Positions 9,788-20,881 of a DNA stretch of 64,000 nucleotides are shown here, piece after piece. Within the stretch, counting starts at the first letter, position 1. Each line of letters begins with the position of its first letter. The notes beneath the pieces were generated by a model. The model was not told where the DNA came from. It did not search any database and was given only the letters and a program-made list of their open reading frames with translations. Source of the DNA: Streptomyces sp. Act143 (GTDB lineage Bacteria > Actinomycetota > Actinomycetes > Streptomycetales > Streptomycetaceae); contig NZ_QFRX01000001.1 in NCBI RefSeq assembly GCF_003143935.1, forward strand, positions 7,970,992 to 8,034,991, given 5' to 3'. The translations under genes were made by a program, and so were the position numbers.

Positions 9788-10074
9788 GATTCGTCCTTTC
9801 ACTGGCGCGGCGCTCCCCCCTGGAAGCGGCCGAGTCTCTGCGCTGGTCCGTTGTGAGATTCCTTGGCGCGGTGACTGGGCGTGACTCTAAGCGCGTGCAG
9901 GGAGGGTGGAGGAGGGTCTGACGGAGGCTGTGACGCTCTTGTTATGACACGTCGTAATGCAGAGCGGTACTGAGTGGGTGGAACAGCGGAATTCAGGCCG
10001 ATTCGCCCTGTCCGCATTGTGAGAACCCGCAGGACTCGATGCAACTTGTTCAGGCGTCTCAGGGGTTTTGGTAA

Positions 10075-10683
10075 TTACCCGGAACCGTTGCTGCAGGCGA
10101 CTTGTAGGGCCTCTGACAGGTGCTGGGCGTATCGCTGTCCGAGGATGAAACTGTGAACCTCTATTGCGCGCGTATTACGTAGAGTTACGTCAAGGAAAGG
10201 GAGTCCGGCGTTCCATGGCACTTTCCTGCATTGCGCCACATGCACCGTGATGACGATCTTGCGGCTGGTCCCCGCGCTCGTCCGGAAAGGGGCTTTTGGT
10301 GTGGAGGTCACCGACATGCCGGTGTAGGGCTGGGAAATTCCGGTGACGGTGACCGGCGGGCCGGTCAGCACGCTCAGTTCCACGCCGAAACTGAAGCTCC
10401 GGGGACCGGAGTTCGCGGGGGTCGGCTCTCCGCTGAGGTAGCGCATGTCCGTCACCTGGGACGGGTACGGCGGCTCCGGCGGCGCGGGCGGCTGCGGCCG
10501 GGTCGCGTACAGGTAGCCGCCCCCCGCGAGGAGGGCCACGGCGGTCGCGGTGGCGAGGACGGCACGCCGGTGGCTGCCGTACAGCTCGGCGAGGCGGCCG
10601 TGCGGCCGGGGCGGGCCGGTGGGGTCCAGCACCTCCCAGGGGTGCGTGCCCTCACCCGGCTCGACCGGCCCTACGCCGCTCAC
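10075..10683 (-). CDS. membrane-anchored protein of unknown function
   Basis: 202-aa protein of unrecognised family. About 40 polar residues precede one membrane helix (about 41-59, AVLATATAVALLAGGGYLYA). A proline-rich linker (PQPPAPPEPPYP) follows, then an extracytoplasmic domain of about 130 residues with two cysteines (in AQCRKVP and VACSNGSG). The domain looks beta-rich (FSFGVELSVLTGPPVTVTG). It is therefore a type II single-pass protein. No enzyme motif is seen. It stands between livJ and the thioesterase gene on the same strand, with long gaps on both sides, so it is probably transcribed alone. Confidence 0.75.
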   Translation of the reverse strand: MSGVGPVEPGEGTHPWEVLDPTGPPRPHGRLAELYGSHRRAVLATATAVALLAGGGYLYATRPQPPAPPEPPYPSQVTDMRYLSGEPTPANSGPRSFSFGVELSVLTGPPVTVTGISQPYTGMSVTSTPKAPFRTSAGTSRKIVITVHVAQCRKVPWNAGLPFLDVTLRNTRAIEVHSFILGQRYAQHLSEALQVACSNGSG

Positions 10684-10965
10684 TGCGGTGGCCTCTCGCC
10701 GGGGCCGCGGTCGCGGTGGCGCCGGAAGGGGGCGCGGTGGCGCTGGAGGGGGCCGCAGTGGCGCTGCTGCGCGCCGTCGCCGGGTGGCTGACGGCCGGTC
10801 AACTCGTGGGCGGGCGGCGGCATCACCGCGTGCCCGGTCATGCCCCGGACCGCGTTCCCGGTCCTGCCCCCGGTCCTGCCCCCGGCACCGCGCGCGGGGG
10901 CGCCTCCCGTCCTCATGCCCCGACGCTAGGCCGTGGGGGGCGGTCGGGGCCAGAGGTCCTCAAGG

Positions 10966-11454
10966 TCAGCCGGCGGCCCCGGCGGGGGCGGCGTCGCCGG
11001 GGTTCACGTCCCGCAGCAGACAGGTCAGCCGCGCGGTGCACACCCGCCGCCCCTCCTCGTCGCTGATCACGATCTCGTACGTCGCCGTCGACCGCCCCCG
11101 GTGCACGGGCGTGGCCACGCCGGTCACCAGGCCCGAGCGCGCCCCCCGGTGATGGGTGCAGTTCAGGTCCACGCCGACGGCGATCTTCGAGCTGCCGCCG
11201 TGCAGCATCGAGCCGACCGAGCCGAGGGTCTCGGCGAGGACGGCGGAGGCGCCGCCGTGCAGCAGTCCGTACGGCTGGGTGTTGCCCTCCACGGGCATCG
11301 TGCCGACGACCTTGTCCGCCGAGGCCTCGACGATCTCGACGCCCATACGGGTGCCGAGGTGTCCGGCGGAGAACAGGGCCGGGAGGTCCACGCCGAGCGT
11401 GGCGTACTCGTCGATGACCTCTTGCGGGAACTTCACGTGCTGCTGCTCGCCCAT
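10966..11454 (-). CDS. PaaI-family hotdog thioesterase
   Basis: 162-aa hotdog-fold protein of the PaaI/YbgC type, predicted to hydrolyse acyl-CoA thioesters in the cytosol. The signature NTQPYGLLHGGASAVLAET (about residues 58-76) contains the Gly-Gly turn and the catalytic-region Glu. The following strand-rich part (VGVDLNCTHHRGARSG) is also typical. Substrate cannot be deduced. The start at 11454 begins MGEQQHVKFP. The gene lies just downstream (59 bp) of the molybdopterin oxidoreductase on the same strand. Confidence 0.9.
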   Translation of the reverse strand: MGEQQHVKFPQEVIDEYATLGVDLPALFSAGHLGTRMGVEIVEASADKVVGTMPVEGNTQPYGLLHGGASAVLAETLGSVGSMLHGGSSKIAVGVDLNCTHHRGARSGLVTGVATPVHRGRSTATYEIVISDEEGRRVCTARLTCLLRDVNPGDAAPAGAAG

Positions 11455-11513
11455 GGGGCCCGGCTCCGTTCGTCGGGATCGCTCACGTAGGGATCACTCG
11501 GCTGACCAAACGC

Positions 11514-13793
<2,280 letters not shown>

Positions 13794-13896
13794 CGCGGCG
13801 TTCTCCTTCGCGTGCACGTGTGAAGTACGTCTCCGATCCTCGCACGCAACGCCGACATCGATGGTCGCCGGGGTGCGTGGAGGGCGGAGACTATGG

Positions 13897-13929
13897 TTGC
13901 GTATCAAGCAATAGTTGCGGAAGAGGCAA
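13897..13929. promoter_or_regulatory. two tandem TTGC-N7-GCAA dyads (putative operator)
   Basis: TTGC-N7-GCAA occurs at 13897-13911 and again at 13915-13929, with centres exactly 18 bp apart, 104 bp upstream of the oxidoreductase start. The pair looks like an operator for a dimeric regulator (MarR-like by size, which is inference). The rest of the 427-bp gap before polA (13794-14220) is G-rich plus-strand sequence without a gene that I can support. Confidence 0.5.
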
Positions 13930-14220
13930 CGATGAGGATGGGGGGATAGGGGGAGACGAGGATGGGGGCAGGGGGAGGGGGCGTCGTCGGCGGTGCGTGC
14001 GTCTCCCTCTCGTCGCGGCCCGCTCGTCCGAGGTCGCCGTTTCCCGGCATGGCGGCGACACGACGCCTTGGCCGACCGCCCTGGGCGTGGCCGCACCCCC
14101 CTCATCACTCGCCCGCGTACAACCGCGGGCGCTCCCGCCGCCGTCCTGGTGCCCCCGACCTCCGTGGCGCCGTTCCGCAGGGTGGCCCGACTGTCAGTGG
14201 GTCGTGGCAGGATCGGGGTC

Positions 14221-16947
14221 GTGGCAGAGACAGCATCGAAGAAGACCGACAACAGCCCCGGCGGCAGCCGCCCGCGCCTGATGCTCATGGACGGGCATTC
14301 ACTGGCGTACCGCGCGTTCTTCGCGCTGCCCGCGGAGAACTTCACGACCGCGACGGGCCAGCCGACGAACGCGATCTACGGCTTCGCCTCGATGCTGGCC
14401 AACACCGTGCGTGACGAGGCGCCCACGCACTTCGCGGTGGCCTTCGACGTCTCCCGCAAGACGTGGCGCTCCGAGGAGTTCACGGAGTACAAGGCCAACC
14501 GCTCCAAGACCCCGGACGAGTTCAAGGGCCAGGTCGAGCTGATCGGCGAACTCCTCGACGCGATGCATGTCTCGCGGTTCGCCGTCGACGGCTTCGAGGC
14601 CGACGACATCATCGCCACGCTCGCCACCCAGGCCGAGGCCGAGGGCTTCGAGGTGCTGATCGTCACCGGCGACCGCGACTCCTTCCAGCTCGTCAGCGAG
14701 CACACCACGGTGCTCTATCCGACGAAGGGCGTCTCCGAGCTGACCCGGTTCACCCCGGAGAAGGTGTTCGAGAAGTACGGCCTGACCCCCGCCCAGTACC
14801 CCGACTTCGCGGCCCTGCGCGGCGACCCGTCCGACAACCTGCCGGGCATCCCGGGCGTCGGCGAGAAGACGGCCGCGAAGTGGATCAACCAGTTCGGTTC
14901 GTTCGCGGACCTCGTCGAGCGCGTCGAGGAGGTCAAGGGCAAGGCGGGGCAGAACCTGCGCGACCACCTGGAGGCGGTCAAGCTCAACCGCCGCCTGACC
15001 GAGATGGTCCGCACCGTCGAGCTGCCGAAGACGGTCGCCGACCTGGAGCGCGCGCCGTACGACCGCAAGACGCTCGCGATGATCCTCGACACCCTGGAGA
15101 TCCGTAACCCCTCGCTGCGTGAGCGCCTTCTGGCCGTCGACCCGGGCGCCGAGGAGGCCGAGTCGACGCCGGTCGTGACGGCCGGCGTGGAGCTCGACGG
15201 CACCGTCCTCGGCACCGGCGAGCTGCCCGCCTGGCTCACCGAGCACGGCACCGACACGCTCGGCGTCGCCACGGTCGACACCTGGGGCCTGGGCGCCGGC
15301 TCGGTCGCCGAGATCGCCCTCGCGGCAGCCGGGGGAGCGGCCGCCTGGATCGACCCCACCCAGCTCGACGAGGCCGACGAGCAGGCCCTCGCCGCCTGGC
15401 TGGCCGACGCGGGCAGGCCCAAGGTCTTCCACAACGCCAAGAGCGCGATGCGCGTCTTCGCCGAGCACGGCTGGAGCATCGAGGGCGTCTCCATGGACAC
15501 CGCGCTCGCCGCGTACCTCGTCAAGCCGGGCCGCCGCTCCTTCGACCTGGACGCCCTGTCCCTGGAGTACCTCGGCCGGGAGCTCGCGCCCGCCGCCGCG
15601 GCCGACGGCCAGCTCGCCTTCGGCGCGGACGACGGCGCCGAGGCCGAGGCGCTCATGGTGCAGGCCCGCGCCATCCTCGATCTCGGCGAGGCCTTCGCGG
15701 CCCGCCTGACCGAGGTCGGCGCCGCGGACCTCCTGCGCGACATGGAGCTGCCCACCTCGGCGCTGCTGGCCCGCATGGAGCGGCATGGCATCGCCGCCGA
15801 CCGGGCGCATCTGGAGGCCATGGAGCAGATGTTCGCCGGCGCCGTCCAGCAGGCCGTCAAGGAGGCCCACGCCGCCGCCGGGCACGAGTTCAACCTGGGC
15901 TCGCCCAAGCAGCTCCAGGAAGTCCTCTTCGGTGAACTCGGCCTGCCCAGGACGAAGAAGACCAAGACCGGCTACACCACGGACGCCGACGCCCTGGCCT
16001 GGCTCGCCACGCAGACGGACAACGAGCTGCCGGTGATCATGCTCCGCCACCGTGAGCAGGCCAAGCTGCGCGTGACCGTCGAGGGCCTCATCAAGACCGT
16101 CGCCGCGGACGGCCGTATCCACACCACGTTCAACCAGACCGTCGCCGCGACCGGCCGGCTGTCCTCCACCGACCCCAACCTCCAGAACATCCCCGTCCGC
16201 ACGGACGAGGGCCGGGCCATCCGCCGCGGCTTCGTGGTCGGCGAGGGCTACGAGTCGCTGATGACGGCCGACTACAGCCAGATCGAGCTGCGTGTGATGG
16301 CCCACCTGTCCGAGGACGAGGGCCTCATCGAGGCGTTCACCTCCGGCGAGGACCTGCACACCACGGTCGCCTCACAGGTCTTCGCCGTCGAGCGCGACGC
16401 CGTCGACGCGGAGATGCGCCGCAAGATCAAGGCCATGTCGTACGGCCTCGCCTACGGCCTGTCCGCCTTCGGCCTCTCCCAGCAGCTCAACATCGAGGCG
16501 GGCGAGGCGCGTGCCCTGATGGACACGTACTTCGAGCGCTTCGGCGGCGTCCAGGACTATCTGCGCCGCGTGGTCGACGAGGCGCGGGCGACGGGCTATA
16601 CGGCGACCCTCTTCGGCCGCCGCCGCTACCTCCCCGACCTCAACAGCGACAACCGCCAGCGCCGCGAGGCCGCCGAGCGGATGGCCCTCAACGCGCCGAT
16701 CCAGGGCACCGCCGCCGACATCGTCAAGATCGCCATGCTCAACGTCGGCAAGGCCCTGAGCGAGGCGGAGCTGACCTCGCGCATGCTGCTCCAGGTCCAC
16801 GACGAAATCGTCCTGGAGATCGCCCCGGGGGAGCGTGAGCGGGTCGAGGAGATCGTCCGCCGCGAGATGGCGGGCGCGGTCCAGCTGCGTGCCCCGCTGG
16901 ACGTGTCGGTGGGCGTGGGACCGGACTGGGAGTCGGCGGCGCACTAG
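14221..16947 (+). CDS. polA: DNA polymerase I
   Basis: 908-aa DNA polymerase I for Okazaki-fragment processing and repair. The N-terminal 5'-nuclease domain (residues about 18-310) has LMLMDGHSLAYRAF, the acidic site DGFEADDIIAT and the helix-hairpin-helix GIPGVGEKTAAKW. The middle 3'-5' exonuclease domain is degenerate, as usual in actinobacteria, so proofreading is probably absent. The polymerase motifs are A (TADYSQIELR), B (RRKIKAMSYGLAYG) and C (LQVHDEIVLE). The GTG at 14221 is preceded by a G-rich stretch; the in-frame extension upstream has no family similarity. Confidence 0.97.
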   Translation: MAETASKKTDNSPGGSRPRLMLMDGHSLAYRAFFALPAENFTTATGQPTNAIYGFASMLANTVRDEAPTHFAVAFDVSRKTWRSEEFTEYKANRSKTPDEFKGQVELIGELLDAMHVSRFAVDGFEADDIIATLATQAEAEGFEVLIVTGDRDSFQLVSEHTTVLYPTKGVSELTRFTPEKVFEKYGLTPAQYPDFAALRGDPSDNLPGIPGVGEKTAAKWINQFGSFADLVERVEEVKGKAGQNLRDHLEAVKLNRRLTEMVRTVELPKTVADLERAPYDRKTLAMILDTLEIRNPSLRERLLAVDPGAEEAESTPVVTAGVELDGTVLGTGELPAWLTEHGTDTLGVATVDTWGLGAGSVAEIALAAAGGAAAWIDPTQLDEADEQALAAWLADAGRPKVFHNAKSAMRVFAEHGWSIEGVSMDTALAAYLVKPGRRSFDLDALSLEYLGRELAPAAAADGQLAFGADDGAEAEALMVQARAILDLGEAFAARLTEVGAADLLRDMELPTSALLARMERHGIAADRAHLEAMEQMFAGAVQQAVKEAHAAAGHEFNLGSPKQLQEVLFGELGLPRTKKTKTGYTTDADALAWLATQTDNELPVIMLRHREQAKLRVTVEGLIKTVAADGRIHTTFNQTVAATGRLSSTDPNLQNIPVRTDEGRAIRRGFVVGEGYESLMTADYSQIELRVMAHLSEDEGLIEAFTSGEDLHTTVASQVFAVERDAVDAEMRRKIKAMSYGLAYGLSAFGLSQQLNIEAGEARALMDTYFERFGGVQDYLRRVVDEARATGYTATLFGRRRYLPDLNSDNRQRREAAERMALNAPIQGTAADIVKIAMLNVGKALSEAELTSRMLLQVHDEIVLEIAPGERERVEEIVRREMAGAVQLRAPLDVSVGVGPDWESAAH

Positions 16948-17095
16948 CCTCCGGCGGCAAGTCGTCGCTGTGCGGCGGAGGGAGCCGACCCGCCCCTCCG
17001 CCGCAACGCGCGAGCACTTCGGCTACCGCGCGAGCCCCCGGCAACCGCGCGAGCGCCGGTGCAGGACGCAGGACGCGGACGCAAGCCGTCTCCAC

Positions 17096-17308
17096 CGCAA
17101 CGGCGAGTACGCACGGCGGCGCATTCCGGCCGCGCCGCAGCAACCGCCCCTCGCCACGATCTGACGCGCAACGGCGAGCACACACGACGGCGCATCCCGG
17201 CCGCGCCGGACCGACCGCCCCTCCCTACGAACCGACGCGCTACGGGCGAGTACGCACGCAGCGCATCCCGGCCGCGCCGGACCCACCGCGCCTCCCCGCC
17301 GCCCGACC
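17096..17308. repeat. three imperfect 71-bp tandem repeats
   Basis: Three head-to-tail copies begin at 17096, 17167 and 17238 (spacing exactly 71 bp). Each carries CGCAACGGCGAG or a near match and GCGCATCCCGGCCGCGCCG. They fill much of the 432-bp gap after polA (16948-17379), which otherwise shows no gene. Copies differ by substitutions and a 1-2 bp indel, so the array is old. Confidence 0.85.
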
Positions 17309-17379
17309 CCCGGCGGGCCGTCACTCAGGTGGCCCCCGCGAAAACGCCCCCACCCGCCCCCGCCCGTAAAGATGCGGAC

Positions 17380-17805
17380 ATGGGTATACGCACGCTCCAC
17401 CGCCAGACGGCTCCGGCGCAGGCGACCACCGATGCGACCGCGTCCACCCCAGCCGCGCACGTCCCGCCCTTCTCGGCGGCGGCAAGCACTCCCCGCATTC
17501 CCACGGACCTCGCCACGAGGCTCCGCCGGGCGGCCGAGGACGTCCGACACCGGCTCACGCACCGGGACTGGCTCACGCAGCGGGACTGGCTCACCCGGCA
17601 GGACCTGCGCCTGTGGGCCGACCAGGCCCGCGGCTATCTGGCGCTGCTCCTCACGGCCGTGCCCCGCTCCCGCCCGGTGCGCACCATGACCGTGTTCATC
17701 GCGACGGTCGGCACGGTCACCGACGCCCCGGACGGCTCGGCTCCCGGCCGGTCCGGCCGGTCCGGCCGGTCCCGTCGGGCACCCGAACCGGGCGCCACAC
17801 CCTGA
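17380..17805 (+). CDS. hypothetical protein
   Basis: 141-aa protein of unrecognised family. It starts MGIRTLHRQTAP, has a low-complexity Ala/Thr/Pro region, then a more structured part (about 40-105) with a duplicated octapeptide, HRDWLTQRDWLTRQDL, and a mildly hydrophobic segment (YLALLLTAVP). The tail (GRSGRSGRSRRAPEP) is basic and repetitive. Codon positions show the expected third-base G/C bias, which favours a real gene. Its 3' end overlaps the convergent DUF4184 gene by 89 bp, so one of the two stops may not be used as predicted. Confidence 0.55.
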   Translation: MGIRTLHRQTAPAQATTDATASTPAAHVPPFSAAASTPRIPTDLATRLRRAAEDVRHRLTHRDWLTQRDWLTRQDLRLWADQARGYLALLLTAVPRSRPVRTMTVFIATVGTVTDAPDGSAPGRSGRSGRSRRAPEPGATP

Positions 17806-18580
17806 CCGCCACGGCGTACCCCAGCACCCCCAGCACGAGCCCCGCGCCCACGCCGAAGCAGAGCGTCGGGATCAGCTCCCAGGGCCTCGCGGAGGACCCC
17901 CAGTAGGCCCACCACCGCGAGGCCCGCTGCACCGCCGCGACCAGCACACAGCCGCCGATGCCGGTCGCGGCCCACCACCGGTCCCGCACCGAGAGCGCCG
18001 GCACGCCCGAAGGATCGCTCACCGGCGCCCGCCGCACCCCGTACCCGACGAACACGGCGATCACCACCGCCGCCACCGCCGAACTCCCGTACTGCAGGTA
18101 CCAGTACAGCGGCGACCCCGCGATCGTCTCGCCCAGCACCGGGAACAGCCGCATCCCCCACCGGTCGAAATGCGTGAACGCGTCCCACACGACATGCGTC
18201 AACGCCCCCAGCGCGGCCGACACGTACCACCGCGCCACCAGCGCGGGCCGCACGCGCGCGCGTGGCGCCCCGCAGCGCAGCAGCGCCGCCACCCGCCCCT
18301 GCCGCGCCCTCGGCAGCAGCGCCACCAAGGGCTCCCGCACCAGCAGCCACAGTCCCACCAGCGCCCACGCGATGAGCACATCGACGGTGAAGACGCCCGG
18401 GAAGGAATGTGTGACGGTCCCGAACTCCATCGCCGAGGAGAACGCGCTCGCCGCGAAGTAGGTCAGGTCGGGAGCGAAGGAACCGGCCACGAGAACGGCC
18501 GGAACCCCTCGCCCCCGGCCGGTCCCGTCGGTACGCACGACCGGCAGCACGGCAGCCGCGTGGCTGAGGGTGAACGGCAA
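17717..18580 (-). CDS. DUF4184-family membrane protein
   Basis: 287-aa multi-pass membrane protein. The start PFTLSHAAAVLP, then PDLTYF, and the motifs THSFPG and HVVWDAFTHFDRWG are the hallmarks of DUF4184 (a YdjM-like, metal-dependent hydrolase-like membrane family with conserved His and Asp). Five or six hydrophobic helices are visible. I chose the TTG at 18580, which sits five bases after GGAGG; a TTG at 18592 is also in frame. The C-terminal tail GRTGRTGREP is low complexity and lies in the overlap with the convergent gene. Confidence 0.85.
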   Translation of the reverse strand: MPFTLSHAAAVLPVVRTDGTGRGRGVPAVLVAGSFAPDLTYFAASAFSSAMEFGTVTHSFPGVFTVDVLIAWALVGLWLLVREPLVALLPRARQGRVAALLRCGAPRARVRPALVARWYVSAALGALTHVVWDAFTHFDRWGMRLFPVLGETIAGSPLYWYLQYGSSAVAAVVIAVFVGYGVRRAPVSDPSGVPALSVRDRWWAATGIGGCVLVAAVQRASRWWAYWGSSARPWELIPTLCFGVGAGLVLGVLGYAVAVRVWRPVRVPDGTGRTGRTGREPSRPGRR

Positions 18581-18856
18581 GGGGCCTCCCAAGGCAGCGG
18601 ACGGACCGGCCCAGTATGGCCAACCGGTGAAAACCGGGCACGAACGGGTGCCCGAGCAAAGGAAGTTGCCGTAGGGTCGCCTGGGTCACCCCCGCCGGGG
18701 AGCGGGGCCGGACAGCAGAACCGCATCGAACGGTCAAACAGAACAACGTACGGAAAAGCTCCACGAGGGCAACCCGCGCCGCGGGTCGATCGTCACACCA
18801 TGACGAGCACGTCGGACGGAGACGGGCGCTCGGCGTCCACGGGAGGGGTTCACTTT

Positions 18857-20575
18857 ATGTCGGCGCAATTCGGCAGGAGGCTGCGCAAGGGGGCGGTGGC
18901 CACCACCGTCGCCGCCGCGGCGGTCGCGGCACTGTCCGCGTCCCAGGCACCCGGCGTGTCGGTCGACGACAACGGCAGATCGACCACCGCCGACTCCCAG
19001 CCCACTCCCGACGCGATCGACGACGACAGCGCGACCGGCGGCTCGCCCTTCTACATGGACCTGCCGCCCCTCAACAGCCCGAACCCCGCACCGACCGAGG
19101 GCAGCGGCGGTACCGCCGCCACGGGCACCGGCGAGGCCGGCATCCCCGCGACCGTTCTCGACGCGTACAAGCAGGCCGCGGCGGCCCTCCAGGAGTCCAA
19201 GCCCGGCTGCAACCTGCCGTGGCAGCTCCTCGCGGCCATCGGCAAGGTCGAGTCGGGCCAGGCCCGCGGCGGTCGCGTCACCGCCGACGGCACCACCATC
19301 GGCCGGATCCTCGGCCCCCAGCTCGACGGCAACGGCTTCGCCCTCATCCCGGACACCGACAACGGCGTCTACGACGGCAACAGCACCTTCGACCAGGCCG
19401 TCGGGCCGATGCAGTTCATCCCCTCCACCTGGGAGTGGGCCGGACGCGACGGCAACGGCGACGGCAAGAAGGACCCCAACAACGTCTACGACGCGGCCCT
19501 CGCCGCCGGCCACTACCTGTGCCGCAACGGCTGGGACCTGTCCGTCCAGGCCGACATGAACCGCGCGATCCTCAGCTACAACAACTCCCAGGACTACCTG
19601 CACACGGTCCTGTCGTGGCTGGAGTACTACCGCAAGGGCACCCACGAGATCCCCGACGGCACCGGCAGCCTGCCCAGTCACCGCAGCGACGACAACGACA
19701 GCGCGAGCCCCTCGCCCTCGCCCACCCCGTCGGCGCCCGGCACTCCGAGCACGCCCAGTACCCCCAGTACCCCCAGCACACCCAGTACACCCAGTACGCC
19801 GGGCACCCCGTCGACGCCCGGTACGCCGACCCCCACCCCGACCGACACGGTCGACCACCTGGAGGACGCGGGCACCGCGAAGCTCACCGCACAGGCCGGG
19901 GACGCCTTCACCAAGCACATCAGCACCCGCGCCGAGACCTCGGCGGGCAAGGCCGTCGGCAAGGTCCGCATCCGCTTCACGGTCGTCGGCGACACCGACG
20001 CCACCTTCACCGGCGGCGAGAGCGTCGCCACCGTGGTCACCGACAGCTCCGGCGTGGCCGTCGCGCCCCTGCTGAAGGCGGGGGAGAAGACGGGCGACTT
20101 CACCGTCCGTGCCACGGTCGTGGGCCGCGCCGTCGCCGGTCTCGACTACAAGGCCAGCGTCACCGAGCGCGTCGCCGACTCCCTCGCCCGCACCAGCGAC
20201 ACCGCGCTGACCTGCACCCCGGGCGGCGAGTTCGCCGACCAGGTCGAGGTCAAGGCGACGTACGGCGGCGCCGTGGCGGACGGCGTCGCCGCCACCGCCA
20301 CCCTGATCACCTCGGCGGACGACACCACCGAGAACACCAAGGGCCCCTACTTCAAGGACGCGGACGGCAAGACCGTACGCACCCTGACGGGCCTGGAGAC
20401 CGACGCCAACGGCCTGCTGAAGCTGCCCAAGCTGTACGCCGACGACACCGCCGGCACGTTCCTGCTCCGCATCAACACCGCGGGCGGCGCGTCCCTGACC
20501 GTCGAACTGACGGTCGCGGCGGCCGAGCCGACGGAGTCACCGAGCCCGACGCCGTCGGCCAGCCCCAGCGCATGA
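18857..20575 (+). CDS. exported lytic transglycosylase with Ig-like C terminus
   Basis: 572-aa cell-wall protein. A signal peptide (RRLRKGAVATTVAAAAVAALSASQA) is followed by a lytic murein transglycosylase (MltB/SLT-like) domain at about 95-270: PWQLLAAIGKVESGQ contains the catalytic Glu, and VGPMQFIPSTWEWAGRDGNGDG is the family signature. A linker of repeated PSTPST units (about 300-330) leads to two tandem beta-sandwich repeats (SASGKAVGKVRIRFTV-like and GGEFADQVEVKATYG), perhaps for wall binding. It cleaves peptidoglycan. GGGAGGGG precedes the ATG at 18857; an upstream ATG at 18800 has no ribosome binding site. Confidence 0.92.
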   Translation: MSAQFGRRLRKGAVATTVAAAAVAALSASQAPGVSVDDNGRSTTADSQPTPDAIDDDSATGGSPFYMDLPPLNSPNPAPTEGSGGTAATGTGEAGIPATVLDAYKQAAAALQESKPGCNLPWQLLAAIGKVESGQARGGRVTADGTTIGRILGPQLDGNGFALIPDTDNGVYDGNSTFDQAVGPMQFIPSTWEWAGRDGNGDGKKDPNNVYDAALAAGHYLCRNGWDLSVQADMNRAILSYNNSQDYLHTVLSWLEYYRKGTHEIPDGTGSLPSHRSDDNDSASPSPSPTPSAPGTPSTPSTPSTPSTPSTPSTPGTPSTPGTPTPTPTDTVDHLEDAGTAKLTAQAGDAFTKHISTRAETSAGKAVGKVRIRFTVVGDTDATFTGGESVATVVTDSSGVAVAPLLKAGEKTGDFTVRATVVGRAVAGLDYKASVTERVADSLARTSDTALTCTPGGEFADQVEVKATYGGAVADGVAATATLITSADDTTENTKGPYFKDADGKTVRTLTGLETDANGLLKLPKLYADDTAGTFLLRINTAGGASLTVELTVAAAEPTESPSPTPSASPSA

Positions 20576-20589
20576 CTTCTCGTACGGCC

Positions 20590-20623
20590 ACGACGGCGCC
20601 CTTCCACGGAGGGGCGCCGTCGT
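20590..20623 (+). terminator. terminator after the transglycosylase gene
   Basis: A 12-bp perfect inverted repeat (20590-20601 and 20612-20623, ACGACGGCGCCC) with a 10-nt loop starts 15 bp after the stop codon. No T run follows. Confidence 0.75.
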
Positions 20624-20725
20624 CGTGTGCAACGTGTTCTCATCTCGGCCGCCCGTTGCTACGGTGCCGGACCTGACGACGTATCAGTTCCCGCTGCGTT
20701 CGTTCCAGTCCGTCGGGAGGCAGCC

Positions 20726-20860
20726 ATGCGCGCCCTGATCGCCGCCGCGACCGGTCTGGCCGTCGCGCTCGCCCTGGTGTTCACGATCACCGCGATGGGC
20801 ACGCCGGCCGGCCACACGTCTCCGAAGCCGCTGCTGACGACCGTGCCGTCACACCCGTAA
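20726..20860 (+). CDS. SPW_0924-family small membrane protein
   Basis: 44-aa protein that starts MRALIAAATGLAVALALVF, one membrane helix, and ends in a short polar tail (TSPKPLLTTVPSHP). GGGAGG lies seven bases before the ATG. The sequence matches my recollection of the small SPW_0924 family found widely in Streptomyces; function is unknown. It ends 21 bp before the DUF3068 gene and is probably co-transcribed with it. Confidence 0.8.
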   Translation: MRALIAAATGLAVALALVFTITAMGTPAGHTSPKPLLTTVPSHP

Positions 20861-20881
20861 CCGCCCGGGAGGGAGGCCGAG

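Noticed and set aside
10680..10916. Small 78-aa minus-strand gene
   Set aside because: It overlaps the start of the 202-aa gene by ATGA, which is suggestive, but the sequence is Gly/Arg/His low-complexity without a ribosome binding site, and it matches a G-rich repeat stretch. Not enough to call.
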